Below are positions 36,163 to 45,381 of a DNA stretch of 58,657 nt, in pieces. Each line of letters opens with the position of its first letter. Position 1 is the first letter of the stretch. The translations under genes and the position numbers were made by a program. Under the pieces are notes generated by a model. That model made no database searches. It had not been told where the DNA came from and worked only from the letters and a program-made list of their open reading frames with translations. Origin of the DNA: Bacteroidales bacterium. GTDB lineage: Bacteria; Bacteroidota; Bacteroidia; Bacteroidales; UBA7960. The stretch lies in contig PUKZ01000173.1 in assembly GCA_003550725.1 (NCBI GenBank), forward strand, positions 1 to 58,657, in the 5' to 3' direction.

Positions 36163-36831
36163 TTAAAAATGATAATAAATCCCAAAACTTACATTTGCCG
36201 GATTAAGAATTATGCCATAATCTGTTTCACTATATTGATCATCCTCTTCCTCTTCAATATATCTTGAAAACCCCAAAAAACCCATTTTAGCCTCAAACGA
36301 AAAATTTTCGTTAGCAAAGTAATAAAAACCGGGTGAAACAGCAATATTCCATTTAAAAATATTGAACTCTCTATCTCTTATAATATTATTCCCCAACTCA
36401 TATTTTTCTCTAGAATCTCCTAACCCCAGTCCGGCTCCCGTTTCGATAAAAACACCTGCAGCATCTTGACCAGGGTAATACCTTACAAAAGGATTAAACG
36501 AAAAAAACTTCCTGGTTTCCTCTACCACAACTTTAGTAATGCCCGGAGGGGTTGGCCATATATTGTAATCTTCTTCTGTTTCCACAAAATCATAATTATA
36601 TCCAATTCCTCCACCAATTGCTATATTGTCTGTCAAAAAAAAATTAAACACAGGCATGATTGAAAAATTTGTCGATAACGTTTCTAATTGACTAATGTTT
36701 TCCTCTTTTGAACTACTTTTAAAGTAACTAAATAATCCACCTACAGATAAATCACCTTCTGATGGCTGAGATAAAATAGAATTCGTTAAAAAAAATAAAA
36801 AAATTAAAGATATTACAACTTTTTGTTTCAT
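36163..36831 (-). CDS. Outer-membrane beta-barrel protein
   Basis: 222 aa with a signal peptide (about 1-21, FLTNSILSQ). The mature part shows alternating hydrophobic strands: DLSVGGLFSYF, NIAIGGGIGYNYDF, FFSFNPFVRYYPG, GVFIETGAGLGLG, KWNIAVSPGFYYFANENFS and a terminal VSFGIYYHF ending in Phe, as in small 8-strand barrels. This is the general OmpW/opacity-type porin family of Bacteroidota. Substrate and role are unknown. It lies between guaA and the pantothenate kinase gene with about 110-base gaps, so it is probably monocistronic. Confidence 0.85.
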   Translation of the reverse strand: MKQKVVISLIFLFFLTNSILSQPSEGDLSVGGLFSYFKSSSKEENISQLETLSTNFSIMPVFNFFLTDNIAIGGGIGYNYDFVETEEDYNIWPTPPGITKVVVEETRKFFSFNPFVRYYPGQDAAGVFIETGAGLGLGDSREKYELGNNIIRDREFNIFKWNIAVSPGFYYFANENFSFEAKMGFLGFSRYIEEEEDDQYSETDYGIILNPANVSFGIYYHF

Positions 36832-36943
36832 GATTAAATATTTTTTTGATTTAAAGCAAATTATATATGTCGATAAAAATGTTTTTAGTTCCTGATCGCT
36901 TACAAAGAAAAAGGATTTTATTATAATATTTTCCTGTCAATTA

Positions 36944-37768
36944 TTATAAAAACCTGTTTATTTTTTTCGAAATAGCAGCCCCTATAGCTGTGGCATATTG
37001 AGCATATTCAGGAAAATGGAAACTTACTTCAAAAAGTTCTGACAACTCATTGAATATATCCCTGCTTTGTGGTATCTTTACCAGGTTGCCTGTCATTATA
37101 ATATGGCGGTCTTTTTGAGCTCTTGCAGCAAAAATAGATAGCATACCAATGGTTTGAAAAACCATGTTTATGATTCCTGCAGCTATATCGTTTTTTGATG
37201 CATCATCAGACATTTTACCAAAATTTGAAGCTGTTATTTGACTGGGAAGATTTTCGATATTAATATGAGAAATATCACCTACTGAAAGATCAATCTTGGA
37301 CACATCACCCTTTTTTGCCAATTCGATTATAGAATTAAAATCTTTTGTGTTAAGCATTGATTTGGCCAGGCCTGTTAAAGTACCTCCTCCAACACCGGTT
37401 CCTCCCAGATGCTTAATACATTTACCATGTGCTTTAACAAATGCTGTGCCCGTACCCATGCTTACGACAATAGCCTCAGACAAACCTGACAAGTAGAGGC
37501 CTCCAAGGCCAACGGCATGAAATTCATCAGCCTTTTCAACTTGCAGCCCCAATAAAGAAGGTTTAACAAAAGATGCCCCAACACCTGTTATCACTACATT
37601 ATCTATTTGAGAAAACTCTACCGAGTTGGTATCCAGGAATTTACCTAAAGCCCCGGATGCACTTGTTACAGGGTCACTTGCCGAAACATTCAAAGGAGCA
37701 ATTAAATTATTGCCTTCAAAACCAACAATTTTAGTGGTACTACCTCCAATATCTATACCTATAATCAT
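36944..37768 (-). CDS. coaW: Type II pantothenate kinase
   Basis: About 274 aa. It phosphorylates pantothenate in the first step of coenzyme A synthesis. The ASKHA fold is evident: phosphate-1 loop MIIGIDIGGSTTK, then NVVITGVGA, GLYLSGLSEAIVVSMGTGTAF, the adenosine region KHLGGTGVGGGTLTGL and RHIIMTGNLVKIPQ. This matches the Staphylococcus CoaW / eukaryotic PanK type rather than CoaA or CoaX. The frame extends upstream to a TTG at 37819. An ATG at 37783 is also possible, but 37768 places the start directly before the phosphate loop, as in the family. Confidence 0.9.
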   Translation of the reverse strand: MIIGIDIGGSTTKIVGFEGNNLIAPLNVSASDPVTSASGALGKFLDTNSVEFSQIDNVVITGVGASFVKPSLLGLQVEKADEFHAVGLGGLYLSGLSEAIVVSMGTGTAFVKAHGKCIKHLGGTGVGGGTLTGLAKSMLNTKDFNSIIELAKKGDVSKIDLSVGDISHINIENLPSQITASNFGKMSDDASKNDIAAGIINMVFQTIGMLSIFAARAQKDRHIIMTGNLVKIPQSRDIFNELSELFEVSFHFPEYAQYATAIGAAISKKINRFL

Positions 37769-37946
37769 AACAAAAACTTTCATTAATACCTGGTGCGGCA
37801 GATACAAAAATTCAATCAAATAACTTATAAAATTAATTGATTGGCAGATTACCGGTCTTTATTCTGATGGTTAATTACAAAAATAAAGTAATTTCACATT
37901 GTTGCTAAAATAATGCAATAAACGACTTTTTTGACAAAATTTTTAT

Positions 37947-37976
37947 AAAAAAAGCCTCCTGTAATCCGGAGGCTTT
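37947..37976 (-). terminator. Rho-independent terminator after tRNA-Leu
   Basis: A perfect 9-bp stem AAAGCCTCC / GGAGGCTTT with an 8-base loop and a T7 run on the minus strand (37947-37953) lies 13 bases past the tRNA. Confidence 0.85.
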
Positions 37977-37989
37977 AAAAATTATATTG

Positions 37990-38073
37990 TACCCGGGGCC
38001 GGGATCGAACCGGCACGGTATTGCTACCATTGGTTTTTGAGACCAACGCGTCTACCAATTCCGCCACCCGGGC
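37990..38073 (-). tRNA. tRNA-Leu (CAA)
   Basis: Minus strand, 84 nt, class II with a long variable arm (TGGTAGCAATACCG region). The acceptor is GCCCGGG / CCCGGGT with one wobble pair. The anticodon stem TTGGT / ACCAA with loop CTCAAAA gives anticodon CAA. The T arm is GCCGG TTCGATC CCGGC. CCA is not encoded. Confidence 0.95.
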
Positions 38074-38109
38074 AAATATTATTAATCATTAACATCAAAA
38101 TTAAAGATG

Positions 38110-38140
38110 CAAATATAACCATTACAATAAAACCATACAA
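38110..38140 (-). promoter_or_regulatory. tRNA-Leu promoter
   Basis: On the minus strand, -33 TTG (38138-38140) and -7 TATATTTG (38110-38117) are 20 bases apart. The -7 box and the next two bases are the same as at tRNA-Arg. The remaining AT-rich DNA of the 37820-38339 gap is empty apart from the tRNA, its terminator and a TAAATTTG box (38287-38294) that may serve prs. Confidence 0.7.
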
Positions 38141-38339
38141 CAAGTAATAATATAATTCATAAAAATTTATTATGCACTATCGTAAGTATCCTTATATAAA
38201 CAGGAGATCATAATTTACTTTTGAGTGGGTATGGATGATGTAGTTATAAAAATTAAAAATAATCAAAAATAATTAATTATTATTTCTAAATTTGTTTCCT
38301 TAAAAAAAAGTAATAATAATTAAAAATCGGTATTTAAAT

Positions 38340-39284
38340 ATGGGGTCAGTGGTAAACATTTTTGCGGGTTCGGCTTCTGAATATCTGGCGCAAAGGATTG
38401 CAGAGCATTACGGCAAACCTCTTGGAAAAGAAATATTATCAAAATTCAGTGATGGTGAGTTTCAACCTTCATATGAAGAAACTTTACGAGGCAATGATGT
38501 TTTTTTAATTCAAAGTACATTTCCTCCCTCAGATAACCTCATGGAGCTTTTACTAATGATTGATGCTGCCCGGCGAGCTTCAGCCAAGCAGGTAGTTGCT
38601 GTTTTGCCCTATTTCGGATTTGCACGGCAAGACAGGAAAGATAAACCAAGGGTTTCTATCGGCGCCAAATTAATAGCAAATTTATTAATGGCTGCAGGAG
38701 TTAACAGGATTGTTACTATGGATCTTCATGCCGACCAGATACAAGGATTCTTTGACGTACCTGTCGACCATTTATACGCTTCTACAATATTTGTTCCCTA
38801 TATTCATAATTTAAACTTGCCAAACCTGGCTATTGGTTCTCCTGACACCGGCGGAACCAGGAGAGCAGCGGCTTATGCAAAATTTCTTAACTGCGACCTT
38901 GTAATTTGCTATAAACAACGCTCAAAGCCGGGTAAAGTCGAAAAAATGGTGCTTATAGGAGATGTGAAGAATAAAGATGTTGTGCTTGTAGATGATATTA
39001 TTGACTCAGGTGGATCAATTACTAAAGCAGCCAAAATATTAATGGAAAAAGGTGCCAAAAGTGTCAGGGCTGCGTGTACACATCCTGTATTTTCGGGTAA
39101 TGCATACAAAACTATAGAAAACAGCGAATTTAATGAAGTAATTGTTACAGACACTATCCCTCTTAAAAAGCCTTGTGAAAAAGTTACCGTTTTATCTACA
39201 TCAAAACTATTTGCAGATGTTATACGAAGGGTGCATAATCACGAATCTATAAGTTCGCATTTTGAGTTTCCTACTATTTTATAA
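38340..39284 (+). CDS. prs: Ribose-phosphate pyrophosphokinase (PRPP synthetase)
   Basis: 314 aa, the usual length. It makes PRPP from ribose 5-phosphate and ATP for nucleotide, His and Trp synthesis. Diagnostic segments: LGKEILSKFSDGEFQP, VFLIQSTFPPSDNLMELL, the catalytic flexible loop FARQDRKDKPRVSIGAK, RIVTMDLHADQIQGFFD and the PRPP-binding DVVLVDDIIDSGGSI. It stands alone between tRNA-Leu and the convergent helicase gene and is followed by a good hairpin. Confidence 0.97.
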   Translation: MGSVVNIFAGSASEYLAQRIAEHYGKPLGKEILSKFSDGEFQPSYEETLRGNDVFLIQSTFPPSDNLMELLLMIDAARRASAKQVVAVLPYFGFARQDRKDKPRVSIGAKLIANLLMAAGVNRIVTMDLHADQIQGFFDVPVDHLYASTIFVPYIHNLNLPNLAIGSPDTGGTRRAAAYAKFLNCDLVICYKQRSKPGKVEKMVLIGDVKNKDVVLVDDIIDSGGSITKAAKILMEKGAKSVRAACTHPVFSGNAYKTIENSEFNEVIVTDTIPLKKPCEKVTVLSTSKLFADVIRRVHNHESISSHFEFPTIL

Positions 39285-39316
39285 ATAATGAGCCGCTTAT
39301 TTTATAAACCTTCTAC

Positions 39317-39352
39317 CTTCTAATGGTTTCTTAAACACCATTAGAAGATTTT
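39317..39352 (+). terminator. Terminator after prs
   Basis: A perfect 11-bp stem CTTCTAATGGT / ACCATTAGAAG with a 9-base loop is followed by ATTTT. It lies 33 bases after the prs stop codon, between convergent genes. Confidence 0.7.
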
Positions 39353-39415
39353 AATATTCTACAAAGAAAAAAAGACAAATTGCACTTCAATAATGTAATG
39401 GCTTGAAAATGTAAC

Positions 39416-41740
39416 CTAACCTGTATGCTTTATCTTTATCCGGGCATACTTGAGAAGAAGTTTCTTTTTACCAAATCCAGTGAAAACAACTGTTGCCTGG
39501 GCATTGTCGTTACTGCCACCTATTTCAATTATTTTACCTTCACCGAATCTTTGATGCTGAATAACCATATTGACCTGAAGTGCGGATGGATCAAAAATCC
39601 TGAATTCACTATTATTATCTTGCTTAACAGGTTTTTTGCCTGTTTTTTTCAAAGGTGTTAACCCATCAGCAGAAGATTTCTTTTTTGTTGAACCGGCAAT
39701 TATATTTTTTTCTTTTTCACCATGCACTGATCTTTTATGTTCTAAAGTAAATGACTCTTCAATACAATCCTGGTTTAATTCATCAATGAATCTACTGGGC
39801 TCACAGAAATTAAAATTGCCATATTTGAAGCGTGTATCGCAATAAGAGATTGTAAGTGATTTCATTGCCCGGGTAACAGCTACATAAAATAATCGCCTTT
39901 CCTCTTCCAATTCACTATTTGAACCAGCTGACAATATTGATGGAAAAAGGTTTTCTTCAACACCAACAAGGTAAACATAAGGAAATTCCAGTCCTTTTGC
40001 AGAGTGAATTGTCATTAGAGATACTTTATTGGTGTCTTTTGCATCTTCTTTTGTATCTAAATCGGTAAGCAGAGCAACATCACGCATAAATACTTCCAGT
40101 GATTCGGGATTTTCAGATTCTGAAATATTTGTTTCTTCAGGATTTTCCTTAACTTTTGCGCAAAATTCACTCAATCCGTTAATAAGTTCTTCAACATTTT
40201 CTTTTCTGTTAATAGCTTCTGGCGAATCTTCTTCAAAATAGTGCTTTAACATTCCACTTTCTTTGGCGATCTTTTTACCCAATTCATAGGCATTAAGTTT
40301 ATTTAATTGCACTCTGAAACTTTTAATCATATTGACAAAAGCATCCAAACGCTTGATCAAACCACTATGTAAAGAAACTTTAAAGCCAATGGGGTTTTGT
40401 ATTACTTCCCATAAAACCACATTATTTTTATCAGCTGCCACTATAAGTTTATTTAATGTGGTTTGGCCTATGCCACGAGCCGGAAAGTTAATTATCCTTG
40501 TAAGAGCATCTTCATCGTGATGATTTATAACTAGCCTGAAATAAGCCAGCAGATCTTTTACTTCCTTTCGTTGATAAAATGACAGCCCACCATATATCTG
40601 ATATGGTATATTTTTTTTACGCAAAGCCTCTTCAAGAGCTCTTGATTGAACGTTGGTGCGGTACAATATAGCAAAGTCGCTATTAGCCAACTGATTGTTC
40701 ATCTTATGACTAAATATCGAATCGGCTACCATGGAAGCTTCTTCAGCTTCACTTGACAATTTTACAACATGAATTTTCTCACCAAAATCATTTGATGTCC
40801 ATATTTCCTTAAAAATTTGTTCCTTATTATTTTTTATTATCCCGTTTGCTGCTTTAACAATAAGTTGAGTAGATCTGTAATTTTGTTCTAATTTAAACAA
40901 TTTATATTCGGGATAATCTTTTTTAAAATTTAAAATATTGGCAATATTGGCTCCCCTGAAGCCATATATGCTTTGAGCGTCATCTCCAACTATACATAAA
41001 TTATGATTGTCGGCAGCAAGTTTTTTTACAATCAAATATTGCGAATAATTGGTATCCTGATATTCATCTACAAGAATATATTTGAATTTTTTTTGATATT
41101 TGTATAAAACCTCGGGGTAGTCGCGTAATAATACATTTGTAAAGAATAGCAAGTCGTCAAAATCCATTGCTGAAGCTTTTGCAAGCCTGTTTTGATAAAT
41201 GCTGTATATAACACCTATTTTAGGCTTGTTAGCTTGCTGGTCATGCAACTGTATTTCAAAGTCTTCATTGTAATCATTAGCCGATATAAGGTTATTTTTG
41301 GCATTGGAAATCCTGTTAAGTACAAATCCCGGATGGTAAGCTTTTTCATCAAGTTCCTGTTCTTTGATTATCTTTTTCAAAAGACGCTTGGAGTCAGCGG
41401 TATCATAAATTGTAAAATTGCTGTTGAATCCCAGCTTCTCAGCTTCGGCTCTTAATATTCGGGCAAATACAGAGTGAAAAGTCCCCATCCACAAATTTTG
41501 TGCTTTACTAAACCCTATCAATGAACCAATGCGGTCTTTCATCTCCCTGGCAGCCTTATTTGTAAAAGTCAGAGCAAGAACAGAAAACGGACTAACACCC
41601 TTAGTAAGAAGATATGCTACACGATATGTCAAAACACGAGTTTTGCCCGAACCAGCACCGGCAATAACCATAACTGCCCCTTCGGTTTCCTTAACCGCAT
41701 TACGTTGTGACTCATTGAGCTGTTCTAAAAAATCTGCCAT
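39416..41740 (-). CDS. UvrD/PcrA-type 3'-5' DNA helicase
   Basis: 774 aa. Superfamily 1 motifs appear in order: Q motif LNESQRNAVKETEG, Walker A AGAGSGKTRVLTYRVA, Ia LALTFTNKAAREMKDR, II ILVDEYQDTNYSQY, III GDDAQSIYGFRGA, IV LEQNYRST, V VSLMTIHSAKGLEF and VI EEERRLFYVAVTRA. The C-terminal tail after about 690 is basic, ending with a small domain like the PcrA/UvrD C-terminal Tudor (VIQHQRFGEGKIIEIGG). It unwinds DNA in nucleotide-excision and mismatch repair and removes RecA filaments. It could be called pcrA or uvrD, and the sequence alone does not decide. Confidence 0.95.
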   Translation of the reverse strand: MADFLEQLNESQRNAVKETEGAVMVIAGAGSGKTRVLTYRVAYLLTKGVSPFSVLALTFTNKAAREMKDRIGSLIGFSKAQNLWMGTFHSVFARILRAEAEKLGFNSNFTIYDTADSKRLLKKIIKEQELDEKAYHPGFVLNRISNAKNNLISANDYNEDFEIQLHDQQANKPKIGVIYSIYQNRLAKASAMDFDDLLFFTNVLLRDYPEVLYKYQKKFKYILVDEYQDTNYSQYLIVKKLAADNHNLCIVGDDAQSIYGFRGANIANILNFKKDYPEYKLFKLEQNYRSTQLIVKAANGIIKNNKEQIFKEIWTSNDFGEKIHVVKLSSEAEEASMVADSIFSHKMNNQLANSDFAILYRTNVQSRALEEALRKKNIPYQIYGGLSFYQRKEVKDLLAYFRLVINHHDEDALTRIINFPARGIGQTTLNKLIVAADKNNVVLWEVIQNPIGFKVSLHSGLIKRLDAFVNMIKSFRVQLNKLNAYELGKKIAKESGMLKHYFEEDSPEAINRKENVEELINGLSEFCAKVKENPEETNISESENPESLEVFMRDVALLTDLDTKEDAKDTNKVSLMTIHSAKGLEFPYVYLVGVEENLFPSILSAGSNSELEEERRLFYVAVTRAMKSLTISYCDTRFKYGNFNFCEPSRFIDELNQDCIEESFTLEHKRSVHGEKEKNIIAGSTKKKSSADGLTPLKKTGKKPVKQDNNSEFRIFDPSALQVNMVIQHQRFGEGKIIEIGGSNDNAQATVVFTGFGKKKLLLKYARIKIKHTG

Positions 41741-41759
41741 TAAAAAGGTGCTAATTTAA

Positions 41760-42159
41760 TTTTTAAATATCGACAACAAAGTTATTAAAAATTAAACTGC
41801 AGCAAGCGAATTTATTGTAATTCCCAAAACCAATAAAGCATCTTTCAGCTCAAAAAAATTAAACAAAACATTTTTTTTTTAGAAAATCAAAAAGGCTTGA
41901 TTAATTTTACCATTTCAATTAATACAAACCAAATAATATAATTAAGATGAAGCCCTTATTAACCAATAATAATTATGGGTAGGGAGTTGTGATAAGTAAC
42001 ACGTTGGTGTGTTAATTAGTTGATGTGCGTATTCGTTATGAATCAATTAAGTAAAACCCCTCACCCGTTGATTGGCAGCGTAATCCCGACTTTTGGGGAT
42101 TACCCGTCACTAAAAATGTAAATCATAGTAAAACAAATTATTAACCTAAGTTTATTCAG
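41760..42159. other. 400-base gap with a GTAATCCC hairpin
   Basis: Apart from the helicase promoter the gap contains a perfect 8-bp hairpin at 42080-42103 (GTAATCCC / GGGATTAC, 8-base loop) in a GC-richer patch (about 42055-42110). The patch shares GATTACCCGT with the hairpin at 2805-2838. No reading frame or clear promoter for the 42160 gene is seen. Confidence 0.4.
41777..41805 (-). promoter_or_regulatory. Helicase gene promoter
   Basis: On the minus strand, -33 TTG (41803-41805) and -7 TAACTTTG (41777-41784) are 18 bases apart, about 37 bases before the helicase ATG. Confidence 0.6.
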
Positions 42160-43251
42160 ATGAAACCTAAAACATTTTTTACCGGATTATTTATCATTTT
42201 ATTTACTGTTTTAACCCCACCTTTAAATTCACAAAAAGCTGATAATAAACCTGTCACGAGCGAGGAAGTTGAAGAATATTTTCTCAATCTTCGTCACAGG
42301 CTTGATGTCCTAGAAAAAGCTGTAGATGACATTATGTGGCATAAGAGAGTGGGTGATGTGGCTTATATTGACAAGGTGTTTCTTACGGGTCCTCCCAGGG
42401 CAAATGAGCCTAATCCTACAGCTCATGGAGCAGGTAATCCTTTCAGGTTCTGGTCATATATTTTTGTACCCAAAGATATTGACCCGGCAGAAGAATATCC
42501 TTTGCTTGTATTTCCGCACGGCGGTGTTCATGGTGATTTTAACACCTATTACACCCATATCATCCGTGAGATGATGGCTCAACAATATATTGTTGTTGCA
42601 CCCGAATATCGCGGAAGTACAGGATACGGAAGAGGAACATACGAGTCAATAGACTACGGAGGGCTTGAAAATCAGGATGTATATGCTTCAAAAGAATTCA
42701 TGTTAGAAAATTACGAGATAATAGATGACCGTAATGTTGGCATTATTGGATGGAGTCATGGAGGGATGATTGCTCTTATGAACATCTTTGAATATCCTGA
42801 CGATTATAATGTTGCTTTTGCGGGCGTACCTGTTAGCGACCTTGTTGCACGTATGGGATATAAAAGACATGAATATGAAGAATTCTTTTCAGCAGATTAT
42901 CATATCGGAGAGATGGTCCATGAAAACATGAAAGAATACAGGCGCAGATCACCGGTATATCATGCCGAAAAACTGGAAACACCACTGCTTATACATACCA
43001 ACACAATTGATGCGGATGTGCGTTCTTACGAAGTAGAGAATTTGATTAATAGGTTAAAAGCACTTGATAAGGATTTTGAATATGAGATTTTTGAAGAGAT
43101 CCCGGGAGGGCACTCTTTTGACCGAATGGATACAAGACATGCACGCGAAACAAGACTGAAGATATATAACTTTATAGGTCAATATCTTAATCCGCCAAGA
43201 AAATTCGATAATGTCAGGGAACTGGAAAAAGCTGCATACAGATTCAATTAA
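42160..43251 (+). CDS. Exported S9-type alpha/beta hydrolase (prolyl oligopeptidase family)
   Basis: 363 aa with a signal peptide (about 1-24). The catalytic triad is visible: nucleophile S199 in GWSHGG, acid D284 or D286 in NTIDADVR and H318 in PGGHSFDR. The oxyanion region is FPHGGVHGDF, and VVAPEYRGSTGYGRGTYE is the classic S9 segment. There is no propeller domain in front, only about 70 residues. It is therefore a compact peptidase or esterase in the periplasm or outer envelope, with unknown substrate. It is monocistronic, followed by a 190-base gap before dxs. Confidence 0.87.
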   Translation: MKPKTFFTGLFIILFTVLTPPLNSQKADNKPVTSEEVEEYFLNLRHRLDVLEKAVDDIMWHKRVGDVAYIDKVFLTGPPRANEPNPTAHGAGNPFRFWSYIFVPKDIDPAEEYPLLVFPHGGVHGDFNTYYTHIIREMMAQQYIVVAPEYRGSTGYGRGTYESIDYGGLENQDVYASKEFMLENYEIIDDRNVGIIGWSHGGMIALMNIFEYPDDYNVAFAGVPVSDLVARMGYKRHEYEEFFSADYHIGEMVHENMKEYRRRSPVYHAEKLETPLLIHTNTIDADVRSYEVENLINRLKALDKDFEYEIFEEIPGGHSFDRMDTRHARETRLKIYNFIGQYLNPPRKFDNVRELEKAAYRFN

Positions 43252-43441
43252 TTGGTTTATGTGAGTTAAATTAGTATGTTTGACAAAAATTACTTTATTC
43301 TTAAAAAAATATTAAGTATTTTTTTGTAATTTAAAAACCGTTAATTTATCGTATTATTTTTGAATTTTGTTAGGTAAACACTAAACTATTTTAATATTTT
43401 TGTTGTTATAATATAACACTTAGTCAAAAAAATAAATAAAA

Positions 43442-45379
43442 ATGGCACTAAAGGCTGGTGAACTGCTCTCCAAAATAAATTATCCGGATGATCTCAAAAA
43501 GTTGAACCACGATCAATTGGAGCAATTATGCGCAGAGTTAAGGCAGTTCATTATAGATTCTGTATGTTTAAACCCGGGTCATTTTGGTGCAAGCCTGGGA
43601 GTTGTTGAGCTTGCAGTTGCAATACACTATGTTTTTGACACACCTGTTGACAAGCTCGTATGGGATGTGGGTCACCAGGCATACGCACATAAAATTTTAA
43701 CCGGCCGGCGTGATGATTTTCATCTTAACAGAAGATATAAAGGTATTAGCGGATTTCCTAAGATGAGTGAGAGTCCTTATGATTCTTTTGGTACAGGGCA
43801 TTCCTCCACATCTATATCATCGGCTTTAGGCATGGCTATAGCCTCAAAGCTAAGAAGGGAAGATGACCGACATCATATTGCGGTTATAGGCGATGGAAGT
43901 ATGACTGCAGGAATGGCATTCGAAGGCCTTAATAATGCAGGAGTTGCTAATGCCAACTTGCTTGTTATTCTTAATGATAATGGTATAGCCATAGATGAAA
44001 ATGTTGGTGCACTAAAAGATTATCTTACCGATATTGCCACATCTAAAACTTACAACAAAATAAAAGATGATATTTGGAATATATTGGGTTCAATAAGCAA
44101 GCATGGGCCTGATACACGTGGATTGATACAAAGGCTTGAAAATGCTATTAAGACAACTTTGCTTAAACAAAGTAATCTTTTCGAATCTTTAAATTTCAGG
44201 TATTTTGGCCCTGTCGACGGGCATGATGTTGATCATTTGACTAAAGTACTCAAAGACCTTAAAAATATTAAAGGACCTAAATTATTACATTGTATTACTG
44301 TAAAAGGAAAAGGTTTTACTCATGCTGAAAAAAATCAAACTAAATATCATGCTCCCGGATTCTTTGATAAAGATACAGGTAAAATAAAAGAAAGTTCTGA
44401 AGATATTAACAAGCCGCCAAAATACCAGGAAGTTTTTGGAAAAACCATTACTGAGCTTGCAAAAATCAACCCCAATATAGTTGGTATAACACCTGCCATG
44501 CCAACGGGTTGTTCGCTGAATATCATGATGAGTGAAATGCCGGAACGAACTTTTGATGTTGGTATTGCCGAACAGCATGCAGTTACTTTCTCAGCAGGGC
44601 TTGCAGCACAGGGATTATTACCCTTTTGCAATATTTACTCTACTTTTATTCAACGTGCATATGACCAGGTAATACACGATGTAGCACTGCAAAACCTAAA
44701 TGTAGTATTTTGTCTTGACCGTGCAGGACTGGTCGGTGAAGACGGCCCCACGCATCATGGCTCTTTCGATTTATCTTTTATGAGATGTGTGCCTAATATG
44801 ACTATTGCAGCACCTATGAACGAACAGGAACTGCGTAATCTTATGTTTACAGCCCAAAAGAAGGATATGGGGCCATTCGTGATAAGATATCCCCGGGCAA
44901 GAGGCGTTATGAAACAATGGCAAAAACCCTTCGAAGAAATACCTTTAGGTAAAGGACAAATGATCAAAAAAGGCAATGATTTGGCTATTTTATCAATAGG
45001 TACTGTAGGCAATGTTGCTTTAGAAGTATGTAACGACTTAATGAATAAACACAAAATAGATGCAGCTTTTTTTGATATGAGATTTGTTAAACCTCTTGAT
45101 GAAAAATTGCTTCATTATATTTTTAAAAATTATTCAAAGATAATAGCAATTGAAGACAATTCCATTATTGGAGGCTTTGGATCAGCTTTAATTGAGTTTA
45201 TGACCGATAATGATTATAGTGCTAAAGTTAAAAGACTTGGAATACCCGATAAGTTTATTGACCAGGGATCCTTAAATGACTTGCATGAAGAATGCGGTTA
45301 TGATTACAAAAGTATATATAATAAAGTGATTCATGTTTGTGCTAAAGATTTTTCATTTAAAAAACTAATTAAAACATAG
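43442..45379 (+). CDS. dxs: 1-deoxy-D-xylulose-5-phosphate synthase
   Basis: 645 aa. It condenses pyruvate and glyceraldehyde 3-phosphate into DXP with thiamine diphosphate, the entry step of the MEP pathway. Key segments: NPGHFGASLGVVELAVAIHY, VWDVGHQAYAHKILTGR, the ThDP/Mg loop VIGDGSMTAGMAFEGLNNAG, YFGPVDGHDVDHL, then the transketolase-like middle domain FDVGIAEQHAVTFSAGLA and DRAGLVGEDGPTHHGSFDL. The zip gene starts 2 bases after its stop, so the two are probably translationally coupled. Confidence 0.97.
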   Translation: MALKAGELLSKINYPDDLKKLNHDQLEQLCAELRQFIIDSVCLNPGHFGASLGVVELAVAIHYVFDTPVDKLVWDVGHQAYAHKILTGRRDDFHLNRRYKGISGFPKMSESPYDSFGTGHSSTSISSALGMAIASKLRREDDRHHIAVIGDGSMTAGMAFEGLNNAGVANANLLVILNDNGIAIDENVGALKDYLTDIATSKTYNKIKDDIWNILGSISKHGPDTRGLIQRLENAIKTTLLKQSNLFESLNFRYFGPVDGHDVDHLTKVLKDLKNIKGPKLLHCITVKGKGFTHAEKNQTKYHAPGFFDKDTGKIKESSEDINKPPKYQEVFGKTITELAKINPNIVGITPAMPTGCSLNIMMSEMPERTFDVGIAEQHAVTFSAGLAAQGLLPFCNIYSTFIQRAYDQVIHDVALQNLNVVFCLDRAGLVGEDGPTHHGSFDLSFMRCVPNMTIAAPMNEQELRNLMFTAQKKDMGPFVIRYPRARGVMKQWQKPFEEIPLGKGQMIKKGNDLAILSIGTVGNVALEVCNDLMNKHKIDAAFFDMRFVKPLDEKLLHYIFKNYSKIIAIEDNSIIGGFGSALIEFMTDNDYSAKVKRLGIPDKFIDQGSLNDLHEECGYDYKSIYNKVIHVCAKDFSFKKLIKT

Positions 45380-45381
45380 GT

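Noticed and set aside
25217-45379. A MEP-pathway gene cluster
   Set aside because: Dxr and dxs are 17 kb apart with unrelated genes between, so they are two loci and not one cluster.
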